Assembly (NCBI GenBank): GCA_910578455.1
Contig: CAJTQA010000062.1
Coordinates: forward strand, 285-13,464
DNA: 13,180 nucleotides
From: an uncultured Dorea sp.
GTDB lineage: Bacteria > Bacillota > Clostridia > Lachnospirales > Lachnospiraceae
Direction of reading: 5' to 3'
Under the pieces are notes generated by a model that saw only the letters and a list, made by a program, of their open reading frames with translations, made no database searches and was not told where the DNA came from. The position numbers and the translations under genes were made by a program. Shown here piece after piece: positions 1 through 5,876 of this stretch. Every line of letters starts with the position of its first letter. The stretch's first letter is position 1.

Positions 1-347
1 TTCCTCTGAACGTAATCCCTCACAACTTCCTCCGCAAGTTCATAACTCCATTCGTTGGGGAGTGACGCTTTCAACATTCTCGCAAGCTGTGATTTCTGTC
101 CTTTCTCTGCCAGTTCAACAGCGTTCCATAAGGTGGCTCGGTCTGCATATTCTTTGGGCGCATTGGGTGGGAGAGTGATTTCACTGTGGACTAAATCTTC
201 ATGGTATTTCGGGCGGTAGGTCTGCCCGTCAAACTCGCTGACAAGAATGCTCCTGCTGATGTATGATGCTTTCTCGACTGCCGACTGCCCCTTGCTCCGC
301 CTGACAATGGAAAAACGTGTGCTTGCCTGTTTCGTAACATTAGCCAT
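1..347 (-). CDS. mobA: MobA/MobL family (MOBQ) relaxase, N-terminal part, cut by the window edge
   Basis: Relaxases of this family nick one strand at oriT, attach covalently to its 5' end through a tyrosine, and pilot the strand into the recipient. Here 115 complete codons are visible and the frame runs off the left edge. The N-terminus carries GQSAVEKASYISR, which matches the region around the catalytic tyrosine of RSF1010 MobA (QSARAKADYI), so Tyr29 is the predicted nucleophile. A later LPNEW...EEVVRDYV stretch also fits the family. The start is ATG at 347, about 8 nt after an AGGTG ribosome site. Directly upstream lies a hairpin-rich region with a MOBQ-like nick motif, and before that a DUF3847 gene, a frequent neighbour of MobA/MobL relaxases in Firmicutes mobilizable elements. 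The helicase or primase parts found in some homologs cannot be judged from this fragment. The family call is confident; the gene symbol is generic. Confidence 0.88.
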   Translation of the reverse strand, partial: MANVTKQASTRFSIVRRSKGQSAVEKASYISRSILVSEFDGQTYRPKYHEDLVHSEITLPPNAPKEYADRATLWNAVELAEKGQKSQLARMLKASLPNEWSYELAEEVVRDYVQR

Positions 348-370
348 GCGCAACACCTACATTCTGCCGA

Positions 371-616
371 CAGGGTATAGGGGCGCACTCATAGACTTTG
401 TGGGCAGATAAAGGCTGTTCTTTAGCCTTTATCTGAACGCAAAGTTCACTAAAGGGTAGCAAGCGCAGCTTGCGAAGGGGAATTGTCGTTTCCCCTTTTG
501 GCTGCCGCAAGGCAGACAACGCCCTCCGCAGGAGTCCATGCAAGTGAAACTTGCCCCTCGGAGAGCGCACATACCACCTCTGGTGGTATATCTGTGCGCA
601 CCCCGTAAACGGGGTG
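371..616. other. Putative oriT: hairpin array with MOBQ-like nick motif
   Basis: This roughly 245-bp stretch between the relaxase and DUF3847 genes holds no convincing gene but a series of inverted repeats. They are 405-416/424-435 (12-bp arms, 7-nt loop), 459-464/468-473, 475-482/490-497 (8-bp arms), 502-506/511-515, 540-545/549-554, 571-578/582-589 (8-bp arms, 3-nt loop) with an outer 565-570/594-599 stem, and 599-605/610-616. On the minus strand, 392-371 reads ATGAGTGCGCCCCTATAC, close to the nick core I recall for MOBQ relaxases (AAGTGCGCCCT). It lies just 3' of the 12-bp hairpin, the expected geometry for oriT. The MOBQ-type relaxase starts about 25 nt further on. The function is inferred from position and motif, not shown. 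Confidence 0.72.
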
Positions 617-653
617 AATACGTTACCTCGGCTTTCCTGTGTTCTCGCCTTTG

Positions 654-995
654 TCATTCCGTACTGCCCTCGCTTTCGTTTTCGGCATTGGTGAGCGTGG
701 ATTGTGGGGGAGTGGTTTCTCGGCTTTCCGCTTTGATTTTGGATATAATCTGCTGACACTCCCTTGTCTGTAAGGCAACCGACAAGATACGGTTTAACTC
801 GCCCTCGTCATAGCGGTAGCAGTCGGGGAAATACTTCACGACAATGCCGCCCATGATGTACTTGTGGTGGTTCTCGGCTTTGCGTTTCTTCTCGTTCTGC
901 TTTTTCTTTTCATTGGCTACACGCTGTTTCGCCTGTTCCAGTGCCTGCAATGCCTTTTCTAAATTCCTGCTTGCGTCATTTTTGCTTTCAATCAT
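654..995 (-). CDS. DUF3847 family small protein of mobilizable elements
   Basis: A 113-residue protein without signal peptide or membrane segment. The N-terminal half is a lysine- and glutamine-rich coiled coil (LEKALQALEQAKQRVANEKKKQNEKKRKAENH). It is followed by the segment HHKYIMGGIVVKYFPDCY and a short helix (ELNRILSVAL), which I associate with DUF3847. Members are usually encoded beside MobA/MobL relaxases. A role as accessory or oriT-binding mobilization protein is plausible but is inference. The frame is open up to 1034, but ATG at 995 is preceded by a GAGG ribosome site at good spacing, so I place the start there. A 26-bp dyad at 1017-1042 lies just upstream and could be an operator. 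The stop lies about 38 nt before the outermost oriT hairpin. Confidence 0.82.
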   Translation of the reverse strand: MIESKNDASRNLEKALQALEQAKQRVANEKKKQNEKKRKAENHHKYIMGGIVVKYFPDCYRYDEGELNRILSVALQTRECQQIISKIKAESRETTPPQSTLTNAENESEGSTE

Positions 996-1016
996 TTCCG
1001 ATACCTCGTTCTTTCT

Positions 1017-1042
1017 AAAATAAATTGCCTGCAATTTATTTT
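1017..1042. promoter_or_regulatory. Large AT-rich dyad upstream of DUF3847, operator-like
   Basis: Two perfect 12-bp arms (AAAATAAATTGC and its reverse complement) are separated by only 2 nt. The dyad sits about 21 bp before the ATG at 995, where promoter or operator elements are expected. A 2-nt centre is too short for a normal RNA hairpin loop, so protein binding to the DNA is more likely than termination. No clear -35/-10 pair could be assigned next to it. The regulator is unknown. Confidence 0.5.
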
Positions 1043-1069
1043 TGTTGTGCTTGGTGGTTGCTGAAAATA

Positions 1070-1108
1070 AAAAAGGTAGCGGATTGTCTGTTAAGATAAT
1101 CGCTACCT
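1070..1108 (-). terminator. Rho-independent terminator after the lipoprotein gene
   Basis: On the minus strand AGGTAGCG (1108-1101) and its complement (1081-1074) form an 8-bp stem. It continues through a 7-bp inner stem (1094-1100 with 1083-1089, one G-T pair, one bulged base at 1082) closed by a 4-nt loop. A run of T (TTTTTTATTTT, read leftwards from 1075) follows at once. It lies about 70 nt past the stop of the lipoprotein gene and would isolate that gene from the DUF3847/relaxase genes further on. Confidence 0.82.
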
Positions 1109-1178
1109 AAAGGTAAACAATATTCAATTTTTATATCAATTTCTGTTTTGAATTTTCCTGAAAAATGAAAAGCTATCT

Positions 1179-1736
1179 TTATTTGCTGGGCAAGATAATC
1201 GTATCTGTTTCTGTATCATCATCATGCGCAATGGTCACATCCAGCTTTTCGTAATTGTCACAAAACGCCAAATCATAGATGTGCGAATTTTCCGAAAGGT
1301 CATATGTTTTGATGACGTTCCCGTCATATGTATGGATTTCCGACCAGAATGAATACACTGCGGTAGTTATATCATCGCTGTGCCATATCAAATTGTTTCC
1401 TATGATATCCTCATCAAAGGACTCACTTTCCGTATCGAAAATACAATAAACGCCATTCTTCGGTCCAACATGGCACTCAATAACGATTTTTTGCCCTACA
1501 GGAATTGCAGATAAAATACTGTTTATTGATTGATTTCGAGATAAAACATCGTAATCAGAAGTCCCATAATGGAATACAGTACCCTCAAAAGAAAAACTTT
1601 CCTGTTCTGAAGTTTGCAGGCTGTCGATTTGTGCGTTCGGAAATGTTTCCTCCTGCAAATTCTTCCCCTGTCCGCACGAAGAAAACAATAAAACACACAT
1701 GAGCAATACTACTGGAATTAAAATTTTCTTTTTCAT
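1179..1736 (-). CDS. Predicted secreted lipoprotein, family not recognised
   Basis: A 185-residue protein with a classic lipoprotein signal. It has a basic start (MKKK), a hydrophobic stretch (ILIPVVLLMCVLLF) and a lipobox ending FSSC-G, with Cys21 as the predicted lipid-modified residue. The mature part is acidic and rich in Asp, Glu and Ser, with several tyrosines and few cysteines. I recognise no catalytic motif. The start is ATG at 1736, 8 nt after GGAGG; the frame extends five codons upstream from a GTG, but that GTG overlaps the ribosome site. The gene sits alone, with a possible promoter upstream and a strong terminator downstream, and its base composition is more AT-rich than its neighbours. 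This suggests cargo of the mobilizable element rather than a core transfer gene. A role in entry exclusion or surface sensing is possible but has no support in the sequence. Confidence 0.78.
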   Translation of the reverse strand: MKKKILIPVVLLMCVLLFSSCGQGKNLQEETFPNAQIDSLQTSEQESFSFEGTVFHYGTSDYDVLSRNQSINSILSAIPVGQKIVIECHVGPKNGVYCIFDTESESFDEDIIGNNLIWHSDDITTAVYSFWSEIHTYDGNVIKTYDLSENSHIYDLAFCDNYEKLDVTIAHDDDTETDTIILPSK

Positions 1737-1769
1737 ACCAAATACCTCCACAAATGCCAGTTTATTGAA

Positions 1770-1790
1770 TTAATCAATGCTGATATTTTA
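1770..1790 (-). promoter_or_regulatory. Possible extended -10 promoter for the lipoprotein gene
   Basis: Reading leftwards on the minus strand, TGTGGTAAAATATC contains TGG followed by TAAAAT, an extended -10 form. It lies about 40-50 nt upstream of the lipoprotein start. The expected -35 position shows only a weak TTGTGT-like or GAATTG sequence at poor spacing. This is a weak call based on one element. Confidence 0.3.
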
Positions 1791-1824
1791 CCACAACCAC
1801 ACACACAATTCCATTAAATTTTCT

Positions 1825-2106
1825 TTAATTTCCCTTTGCCTTATTATTAGCAATCATCATCTGCCTTGCCCGTTCCCTCTGCTCTGTGCTGACCGCCCTC
1901 GGCTTGCGGTAGCTGATGTGTGATTTCGGAAAGGAATAGGTTTTAGATACTTTGTCCTGCTCCGTTAATTTGTATATGTCGGGGAAGTTGGCAACAAGCG
2001 TGTCAAGTTTGCGCATAACTGCCTTATCCCCTGTGTAGAGGGTGGCAGTCTGTTCTCCTGCATTGTAATTGACAATCGTTTCCTGCTCATATCGTGAAAG
2101 TTTCAT
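1825..2106 (-). CDS. Small conserved mobile-element protein, function unknown
   Basis: A 93-residue basic protein with the start MKLSRYEQETIVNYNAGEQTA. It resembles short proteins I have seen in Firmicutes conjugative and mobilizable elements, sometimes misnamed as chaperones. Visible parts are a Tyr-rich beta-like segment (ATLYTGDKAVMRKL), a central YRKPRAV segment, and a positively charged helical C-terminus (STEQRERARQMMIANNKAK) that could contact nucleic acid. There is no signal peptide or membrane segment. Its ATG overlaps the stop of the preceding gene in the form ATGA (2103-2106), so the two are probably translated together and may work as a pair. The function is unknown. Confidence 0.75.
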   Translation of the reverse strand: MKLSRYEQETIVNYNAGEQTATLYTGDKAVMRKLDTLVANFPDIYKLTEQDKVSKTYSFPKSHISYRKPRAVSTEQRERARQMMIANNKAKGN

Positions 2107-2711
2107 AGTGCCATATCCCCCTTTCCCTTGTTGTGGGTTCTGTGCTGTTTTCCCTCGGCAACTGTCGGCTGTTTTGCCTGTTCCTTTGCTTTGGCTAACC
2201 TTGTCCTTATGGAATGGTCACGCTCGGTCAGTTTCCGTCTTTTGGTGGTGGCGGTCAGTTCCGCACACGTTTTTTCTGACAGGGCATTTAATTTCTTTAA
2301 TGTGTCGCTTACTATCTGCTTTGTATCACTGTCCTTTACCTGCGGAAGAATAGCGGATAAACTGGCGCACGTTTCCGCTTTGCTCTGCTCTCCAAACTGA
2401 TAGATTAGATTGATTTCATCAGCATTAAAAGGTATCTGAAAATTTGCGCCCTCACATAAACGCTCCACGCCCACGCACTTAGGGAGATTTCTTGTCAGTT
2501 CGTAATTATCCCTTGCTGTGATTGTTCCATGATTGTCGGTCTGCCTTACCTCGACTTCACACTGGCTTTTCTGCTCCAACACAAGCCACTGGTATTTGTC
2601 GCTTTCTTTAGTGAATACGGTCTGATGCGCATTGGAATGTGTCTTGCTACGGATATATTTGTCTGTGGTGCTGTAATAGTCTAAAATCTGCTGTTCCTGC
2701 TTTTTATTCAT
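2103..2711 (-). CDS. Mobile-element protein with TTRAP-like segment
   Basis: A 202-residue soluble protein, first gene inward from the right end of the nested element. Residues about 93-155 (starting PFNADEINLIY, then AILPQVKDSDTKQIVSDTLKKLNALSE) resemble the transposon-transfer assisting protein (TTRAP) family, small helical proteins of Firmicutes conjugative elements. The first 90 residues (start MNKKQEQQILDYYSTTDKYI, with ESDKYQWLVLEQKSQCEV later) look like a separate domain that I do not recognise. The last 45 residues are strongly basic and probably disordered. The start is ATG at 2711, 9 nt after GGAGG. It is coupled by a 4-nt overlap to the following 93-aa gene. A role in transfer follows from family and context only. 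Confidence 0.72.
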   Translation of the reverse strand: MNKKQEQQILDYYSTTDKYIRSKTHSNAHQTVFTKESDKYQWLVLEQKSQCEVEVRQTDNHGTITARDNYELTRNLPKCVGVERLCEGANFQIPFNADEINLIYQFGEQSKAETCASLSAILPQVKDSDTKQIVSDTLKKLNALSEKTCAELTATTKRRKLTERDHSIRTRLAKAKEQAKQPTVAEGKQHRTHNKGKGDMAL

Positions 2712-2962
2712 GGTCTTTGCCCTCCTGTGATATGATTGATTGGTTTCGGTGCTGATATATGATTTTCTTACGGTAATTGTCGGGAGATTGGATTGCGGAA
2801 TATTGTTGTTGGGTATTTCTCCACTTGTGGGAATATGGGTTATTTCTTACGGTAATTACCGCATGAAAAAAAGCTATAACCGTTACTGTCATAGCCTTTT
2901 AAGGATTGAGGAAGTCCCTTTCTTATTTGTATTTGTTTTGTCACCCCTCCGCACTATCCAAC
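2712..2962. other. Right-end region of the nested element, no gene, with repeats
   Basis: About 250 bp between the first gene of the inserted element and its junction with topB. It holds a 15-bp direct repeat (TTTCTTACGGTAATT, plus strand) at 2764-2778 and 2843-2857. The second copy is part of a perfect 12-bp palindrome, CGGTAATTACCG, at 2850-2861. Open frames here are short and have no recognisable content. The position next to a recombination junction suggests integrase or excisionase binding sites, or operators for the adjacent gene pair. Confidence 0.5.
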
Positions 2963-3280
2963 ATCCGTGGCCTCCACCAGTTCTGTGACGTCCGGGCGTT
3001 CCATCAGGCTCTTTAAGATCTCAAACTGCTTTTTTGTCGCCGGAGATACTGAAAAGCGCCAGGGTTCCGGCAGGATCGGGAGATCCTCACGCGCCCATCT
3101 GGAATAACGGGGGTCATAGCTGTCGGCGGTGGAAAGCTCCACCAGATGCCCGACGCACCAGCTTACCAGATAGCCGTTTCCCTCCAAGTAGCCGTCCCTG
3201 CGTCCGGTCACGCCGATGCTTTTGGCTATTGCCTGTGCGACGCTTGGTTTTTCCGTTATGATAAGGGTATAAGTTGGCAA
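2954..3280 (-). pseudogene. topB: DNA topoisomerase III, 5' fragment interrupted by the nested element
   Basis: Type IA topoisomerases pass single strands through a transient break; Tn1549-like conjugative elements usually carry a topB gene. The visible start reads TYTLIITEKPSVAQAIAKSIG, the Toprim opening with the acidic ITEKPS motif. It continues through WCVGHLVEL and a YDPRYSRW segment up to LVEATD (residues 101-106). The intact motif would be ATD-x-GREGE, but here the sequence switches after ATD to two foreign codons and TAG. The fragment is 108 codons against roughly 600-700 in the family. It lacks the rest of Toprim and the active-site tyrosine domain, so it is not functional. The start is TTG at 3280, 8 nt after GGAGG; a nearby ATG is in the wrong frame. 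The remainder of topB probably lies beyond the left end of the nested element. Confidence 0.88.
2960..2966. other. Junction of nested element and topB (attachment site)
   Basis: Homology to topoisomerase III holds through the GAT codon of ATD and perhaps one base more, then stops, which places the boundary at about 2960-2963. To the right the DNA is GC-rich and follows topB; to the left it is AT-rich and unrelated. The insertion lies in codons for a catalytic motif that is strongly conserved across topoisomerases III, a sensible target for a site-specific recombinase. Only one end is in the window, so no target duplication or core sequence can be defined. Confidence 0.65.
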
Positions 3281-3304
3281 GATACATTCCTCCTGTCTGA
3301 TAAG

Positions 3305-3332
3305 GCCGGCGCAGGAGATACACTGCGCCGGC
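3305..3332. other. Strong GC hairpin between surface-protein gene and topB
   Basis: Perfect 10-bp arms (GCCGGCGCAG and its complement, 3305-3314 and 3323-3332) enclose an 8-nt loop. The hairpin starts 7 bp past the surface-protein stop and ends about 10 nt before the topB ribosome site. No T run follows on the minus strand, so it is not a typical intrinsic terminator. It may act as an RNA-processing or stabilising element that sets lower topB expression. Confidence 0.55.
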
Positions 3333-3338
3333 AGTCTG

Positions 3339-4949
3339 TTACTGACGTTTCCGTTTCATGCGGTAAAGGGAGAAGCTGCACGCCGCAGCACCTGAGAAAC
3401 AGAGTGCGGACAGCCCCATCGGGAAAAGAGGCAGCGTTTCCCCAGTCTTTGGTATGATGTCCTGGGGGTTGGTATGCTCCATATCCCGCTCACTGGTAAT
3501 CTCCACCTCCGTCGTCATGCCTGCCGTGACAGAAAAGCGGATCCGGGCAGTTTCCCCGAAAAAACCTGCCGGAGATTTCCGCTCCCGCAGGTAATAATCG
3601 CCTTCCGGCAGAGTAAGCGTTCCCCTGCCGTTTTTTACCGTCACTTCCCCGGCCTTCTTTCCGTCGCTGTTATAGACGGACAGCACCTGCCCGGAAAGCT
3701 TTTCCCCCGTCCCGGCGGCAGAATTAACGACTTGCAGGGTTCCGGTCTTTTTATCTGCCGTATCCCGGCTTTCCCCGCTGCCTGTCCAGGTCGATGAGGA
3801 TCCGGCGGCAGACGATGTGTCTGAGAATGGAACAGACGAAAGGGCAGAAAACAGGCTGTCGAACGGGGACGTCTGTTCGTCTGGTTCCTTATCGCTGTTT
3901 TCTTTCTGTTCTTCTTTTTCTTCCTCCTTTACGTTTTTCACGTTTTTTTCCGTCGTTTTTCCGGAACGGACACGGAATCCGATCTTTTCTTCATCCAGCC
4001 GGTAGCCTTCCGGGGCTTCCAGTTCCAGGAGATAATAACTGCCCGGTTTCAGTTCGATCTCCGCCACACCTTTCTGATCAGTAGTAACTTCCCCCATGCA
4101 GTTGTCTGTGTCTGTTTCATAAATACCGAAAATGGCGTCTTTCAATCGTTCTCCGCTTTCAGAATCCCGTTTGGTGATCCGCAGTGCGCCCGGTTCTTTG
4201 CTGTCCTCTGTTTCTTCTCCCTTGCGGTTTGTGACTGTCAGTTCCTTCACCTCCCCTTCTTGCAGGGAGACATGGATGACATTGGAAGAAAGCAGGTATC
4301 CTTCTGGAGCCATGGTTTCTTTCATGGTATAGCTGCCGGCAGGAAGCTCCATGCCTGCCGTTCCGTCTTTCCCAGTCATCAGTTCCCCGGCTTTTCTGCC
4401 GCTTTCTTCCTCATAAACGGAGAACACGGCTCCGGATAGCAGCCGGTCATTCTGGTCAGCATCCGTTTTGGTGATTTTCAGCACTGCCGGTTCCGGCGCT
4501 GGCAGGGGCTTGTTGGCGACCGTAAGGTCTTTCGTTTCTCCGCCCGCCACAGTGAACGCATATTTTTCTGCGGACAGTTCATATCCTTCCGGCGCGCACT
4601 GTTCCAGCAGGTAATAATCCCCCGGTGCGATGGCTGCCTGCCCCGTTCCTCCGCTTCCTGTTAGCAGTTCTCCGGCTTCCGTGCCGTCTGCCGCATGGTA
4701 CACTTTAAAAAAAGCTCCAGGCAGGGGAGCGCCTGTGTCTGTGTCCGTTTTCAGCACCCGGATCCAGCTGGTTTCCTCCGGTGTGCCCGGATCGGCCTGT
4801 GATTCCCCCGGCTCCCTCAGGTCATTGCCGGATACGGTTTCTGCCGTATCTGCGGTCGGTATTTCCTCTGCCGCAAGCGCCGCCATGGGCGTGGTCATGA
4901 GGATAAAAAAGCACAGGGAAATAAGAAATGCTGTGATTCGTTTTGACAT
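3339..4949 (-). CDS. SpaA/CnaB-repeat cell-wall-anchored surface protein
   Basis: A 536-residue predicted adhesin or pilin-like protein anchored to peptidoglycan. Residues 1-27 form a signal peptide (cut after AALA). Four CnaB/SpaA-type domains follow at about 61-147, 155-242, 254-340 and 403-487. The first three keep the residues expected for an internal Lys-Asn isopeptide bond with its Glu: K67/E116/N146, K161/E211/N241 and K260/E309/N339. In the fourth, E456 remains but the Lys and Asn positions are N409 and S486. A Lys/Glu-rich and then Ser/Thr-rich spacer (about 341-400) precedes domain 4. The C-terminus has a sorting signal: IPKTG (499-503), a hydrophobic segment and RMKRKR. It lies 19 bp after the sortase stop, with AGGAGG 12 nt before the ATG, so the two are one operon and the sortase is its likely partner. 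A role in mating contact is inference. Confidence 0.9.
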   Translation of the reverse strand: MSKRITAFLISLCFFILMTTPMAALAAEEIPTADTAETVSGNDLREPGESQADPGTPEETSWIRVLKTDTDTGAPLPGAFFKVYHAADGTEAGELLTGSGGTGQAAIAPGDYYLLEQCAPEGYELSAEKYAFTVAGGETKDLTVANKPLPAPEPAVLKITKTDADQNDRLLSGAVFSVYEEESGRKAGELMTGKDGTAGMELPAGSYTMKETMAPEGYLLSSNVIHVSLQEGEVKELTVTNRKGEETEDSKEPGALRITKRDSESGERLKDAIFGIYETDTDNCMGEVTTDQKGVAEIELKPGSYYLLELEAPEGYRLDEEKIGFRVRSGKTTEKNVKNVKEEEKEEQKENSDKEPDEQTSPFDSLFSALSSVPFSDTSSAAGSSSTWTGSGESRDTADKKTGTLQVVNSAAGTGEKLSGQVLSVYNSDGKKAGEVTVKNGRGTLTLPEGDYYLRERKSPAGFFGETARIRFSVTAGMTTEVEITSERDMEHTNPQDIIPKTGETLPLFPMGLSALCFSGAAACSFSLYRMKRKRQ

Positions 4950-4968
4950 AGTGGTGTGTTTCCTCCTT

Positions 4969-5679
4969 TCATTCTTCCAGCCGCATTGCCCGGACGATCA
5001 GCCGGTGCGTCGCTATCCTGACTGGGGTGCAGGTATATAGGGTTAATTGCGCCCCGCCGTCAGTTGGCAGGGCAAATACGGCAGGATCGTCCGGATCCGC
5101 TGTCAGAATCTCGCTTACTGAAAATGGGATGGATTCGCCGTCTGCCGTGGTAAACAGAATCTCATCCCCGGCTTCCAGTTCCTCCAGGCGGTTGAAATGC
5201 AGTCCAAAGGTATAGCTACGGTGTCCCGCAATCACGGCGTTCCCTTCGTCTCCAATTATATCTGTCTGTCGTACCCATCCTTCCGAGATCTTCAGCTGTT
5301 CTTCGGTGACTCCTGCCGTGACCGGAAGTTCCGCGTCTATTTTGGGAATTGAGAGGATCCCTATCTCCGCGCCTTCTTCCGGTTTTCTCTTCCTTTCTGC
5401 CGGGGAGTTTTCTGTTTCCAGTTCCGACAGGCTTTCCCCGTTTTTCTCCCCCAAAGTTTCTCCCGGAGCCTCCGTTTCCGCAGGTGGTTCCGTTTCAGGT
5501 TCGGTGCGTGGAGAAGCCTCTGTTTCCTGAACTTCCCCAGCAAGCCGCACGATCATTGCTTCCTGTTCCTGTTTTTCCCGGCGGCGTTCCCACGAAGGGA
5601 ACAGCGCCAGCATAGTCCCGGCAAGGACGGCAGACAGGAGCGCAGCGGCTAAAAGAGCTTTTTTATGTGTCTGTTTCAT
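4969..5679 (-). CDS. Sortase, class C/D-like, membrane-anchored transpeptidase
   Basis: Sortases cleave an LPXTG-type signal and join the protein to the wall or to another pilin. This 236-residue enzyme has an N-terminal membrane anchor (about 8-27) and then a Glu/Pro/Thr-rich stalk to about residue 100. The sortase beta-barrel runs from 106 (IGILSIPKI) to the end. Catalytic residues are visible: His153 in AGHRSY, Cys217 in TLYTCTP and Arg226 in THRL. The nine-residue Cys-to-Arg spacing matches class C, but the lid motif and C-terminal membrane helix usual for pilin-polymerising class C enzymes are absent. I therefore leave the class open. The ATG at 5679 follows GGAGG and overlaps the end of the cysteine-rich gene by 17 nt; the frame is open to 5754, but no better start is seen. 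The probable substrate is the IPKTG protein encoded next. Confidence 0.88.
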   Translation of the reverse strand: MKQTHKKALLAAALLSAVLAGTMLALFPSWERRREKQEQEAMIVRLAGEVQETEASPRTEPETEPPAETEAPGETLGEKNGESLSELETENSPAERKRKPEEGAEIGILSIPKIDAELPVTAGVTEEQLKISEGWVRQTDIIGDEGNAVIAGHRSYTFGLHFNRLEELEAGDEILFTTADGESIPFSVSEILTADPDDPAVFALPTDGGAQLTLYTCTPVRIATHRLIVRAMRLEE

Positions 5680-5872
5680 AGTTCCTCCTTTTTTTTCTGG
5701 TATCAGACAGCAGATCTTTGATACAGAAGCCAATGCAGGGGCGGGCGCGCCCATAAGGGCATCCCCTGCATTTGTCAGATAGGGCAGGGGCAGGGCTGCT
5801 TCCCCGCGCCAGGCTGACAGACGGCTTCCCTGCCATCATGTATTCATACGGGGAATCCGTAAACTGTGCCAT
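5663..5872 (-). CDS. Small cysteine-rich protein, function unknown
   Basis: A 69-residue protein with a compact cysteine cluster in the middle (CRGCPYGRARPCIGFC, a C-x2-C-x7-C-x3-C pattern), likely to bind zinc or another metal. The first part (MAQFTDSPYEYMMAGKP) is polar. The C-terminus (DLLSDTRKKRRNYETD) is basic. There is no signal peptide or membrane segment, so it is probably cytoplasmic. The start at 5872 follows GGAGG at 8 nt spacing and lies 4 nt after the DUF4366 stop; its end overlaps the sortase start by 17 nt. This tight packing argues that it is a real gene despite its size. I do not recognise a named family with confidence. Confidence 0.7.
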   Translation of the reverse strand: MAQFTDSPYEYMMAGKPSVSLARGSSPAPALSDKCRGCPYGRARPCIGFCIKDLLSDTRKKRRNYETDT

Positions 5873-5876
5873 ACTG

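Noticed and set aside
191..388. Minus-strand frame of 65 codons overlapping the relaxase start
   Set aside because: It lies in a different frame over the relaxase N-terminus, which has clear family motifs; it is a shadow.
340..759. Open frame of 139 codons on the minus strand between the relaxase and DUF3847 genes
   Set aside because: It reads straight through the oriT-like hairpins and overlaps both neighbouring genes in another frame. Its composition (many Arg, Cys, His, Pro) follows from the inverted repeats; conservation of structure is the better explanation.
1017..1042. Second intrinsic terminator before DUF3847
   Set aside because: The stem is mostly A-T and the centre is 2 nt, too short for an RNA loop; an operator-like dyad is a better reading, and a proper terminator lies at 1070-1108.
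2704..2892. Minus-strand frame of 62 codons at the end of the nested element
   Set aside because: No recognisable content, no good ribosome site, and it runs through the 15-bp repeats and the palindrome.
3034..3797. Plus-strand frames opposite topB and the surface protein gene
   Set aside because: They are antisense to genes with clear domain evidence and have no domain content or ribosome sites of their own.
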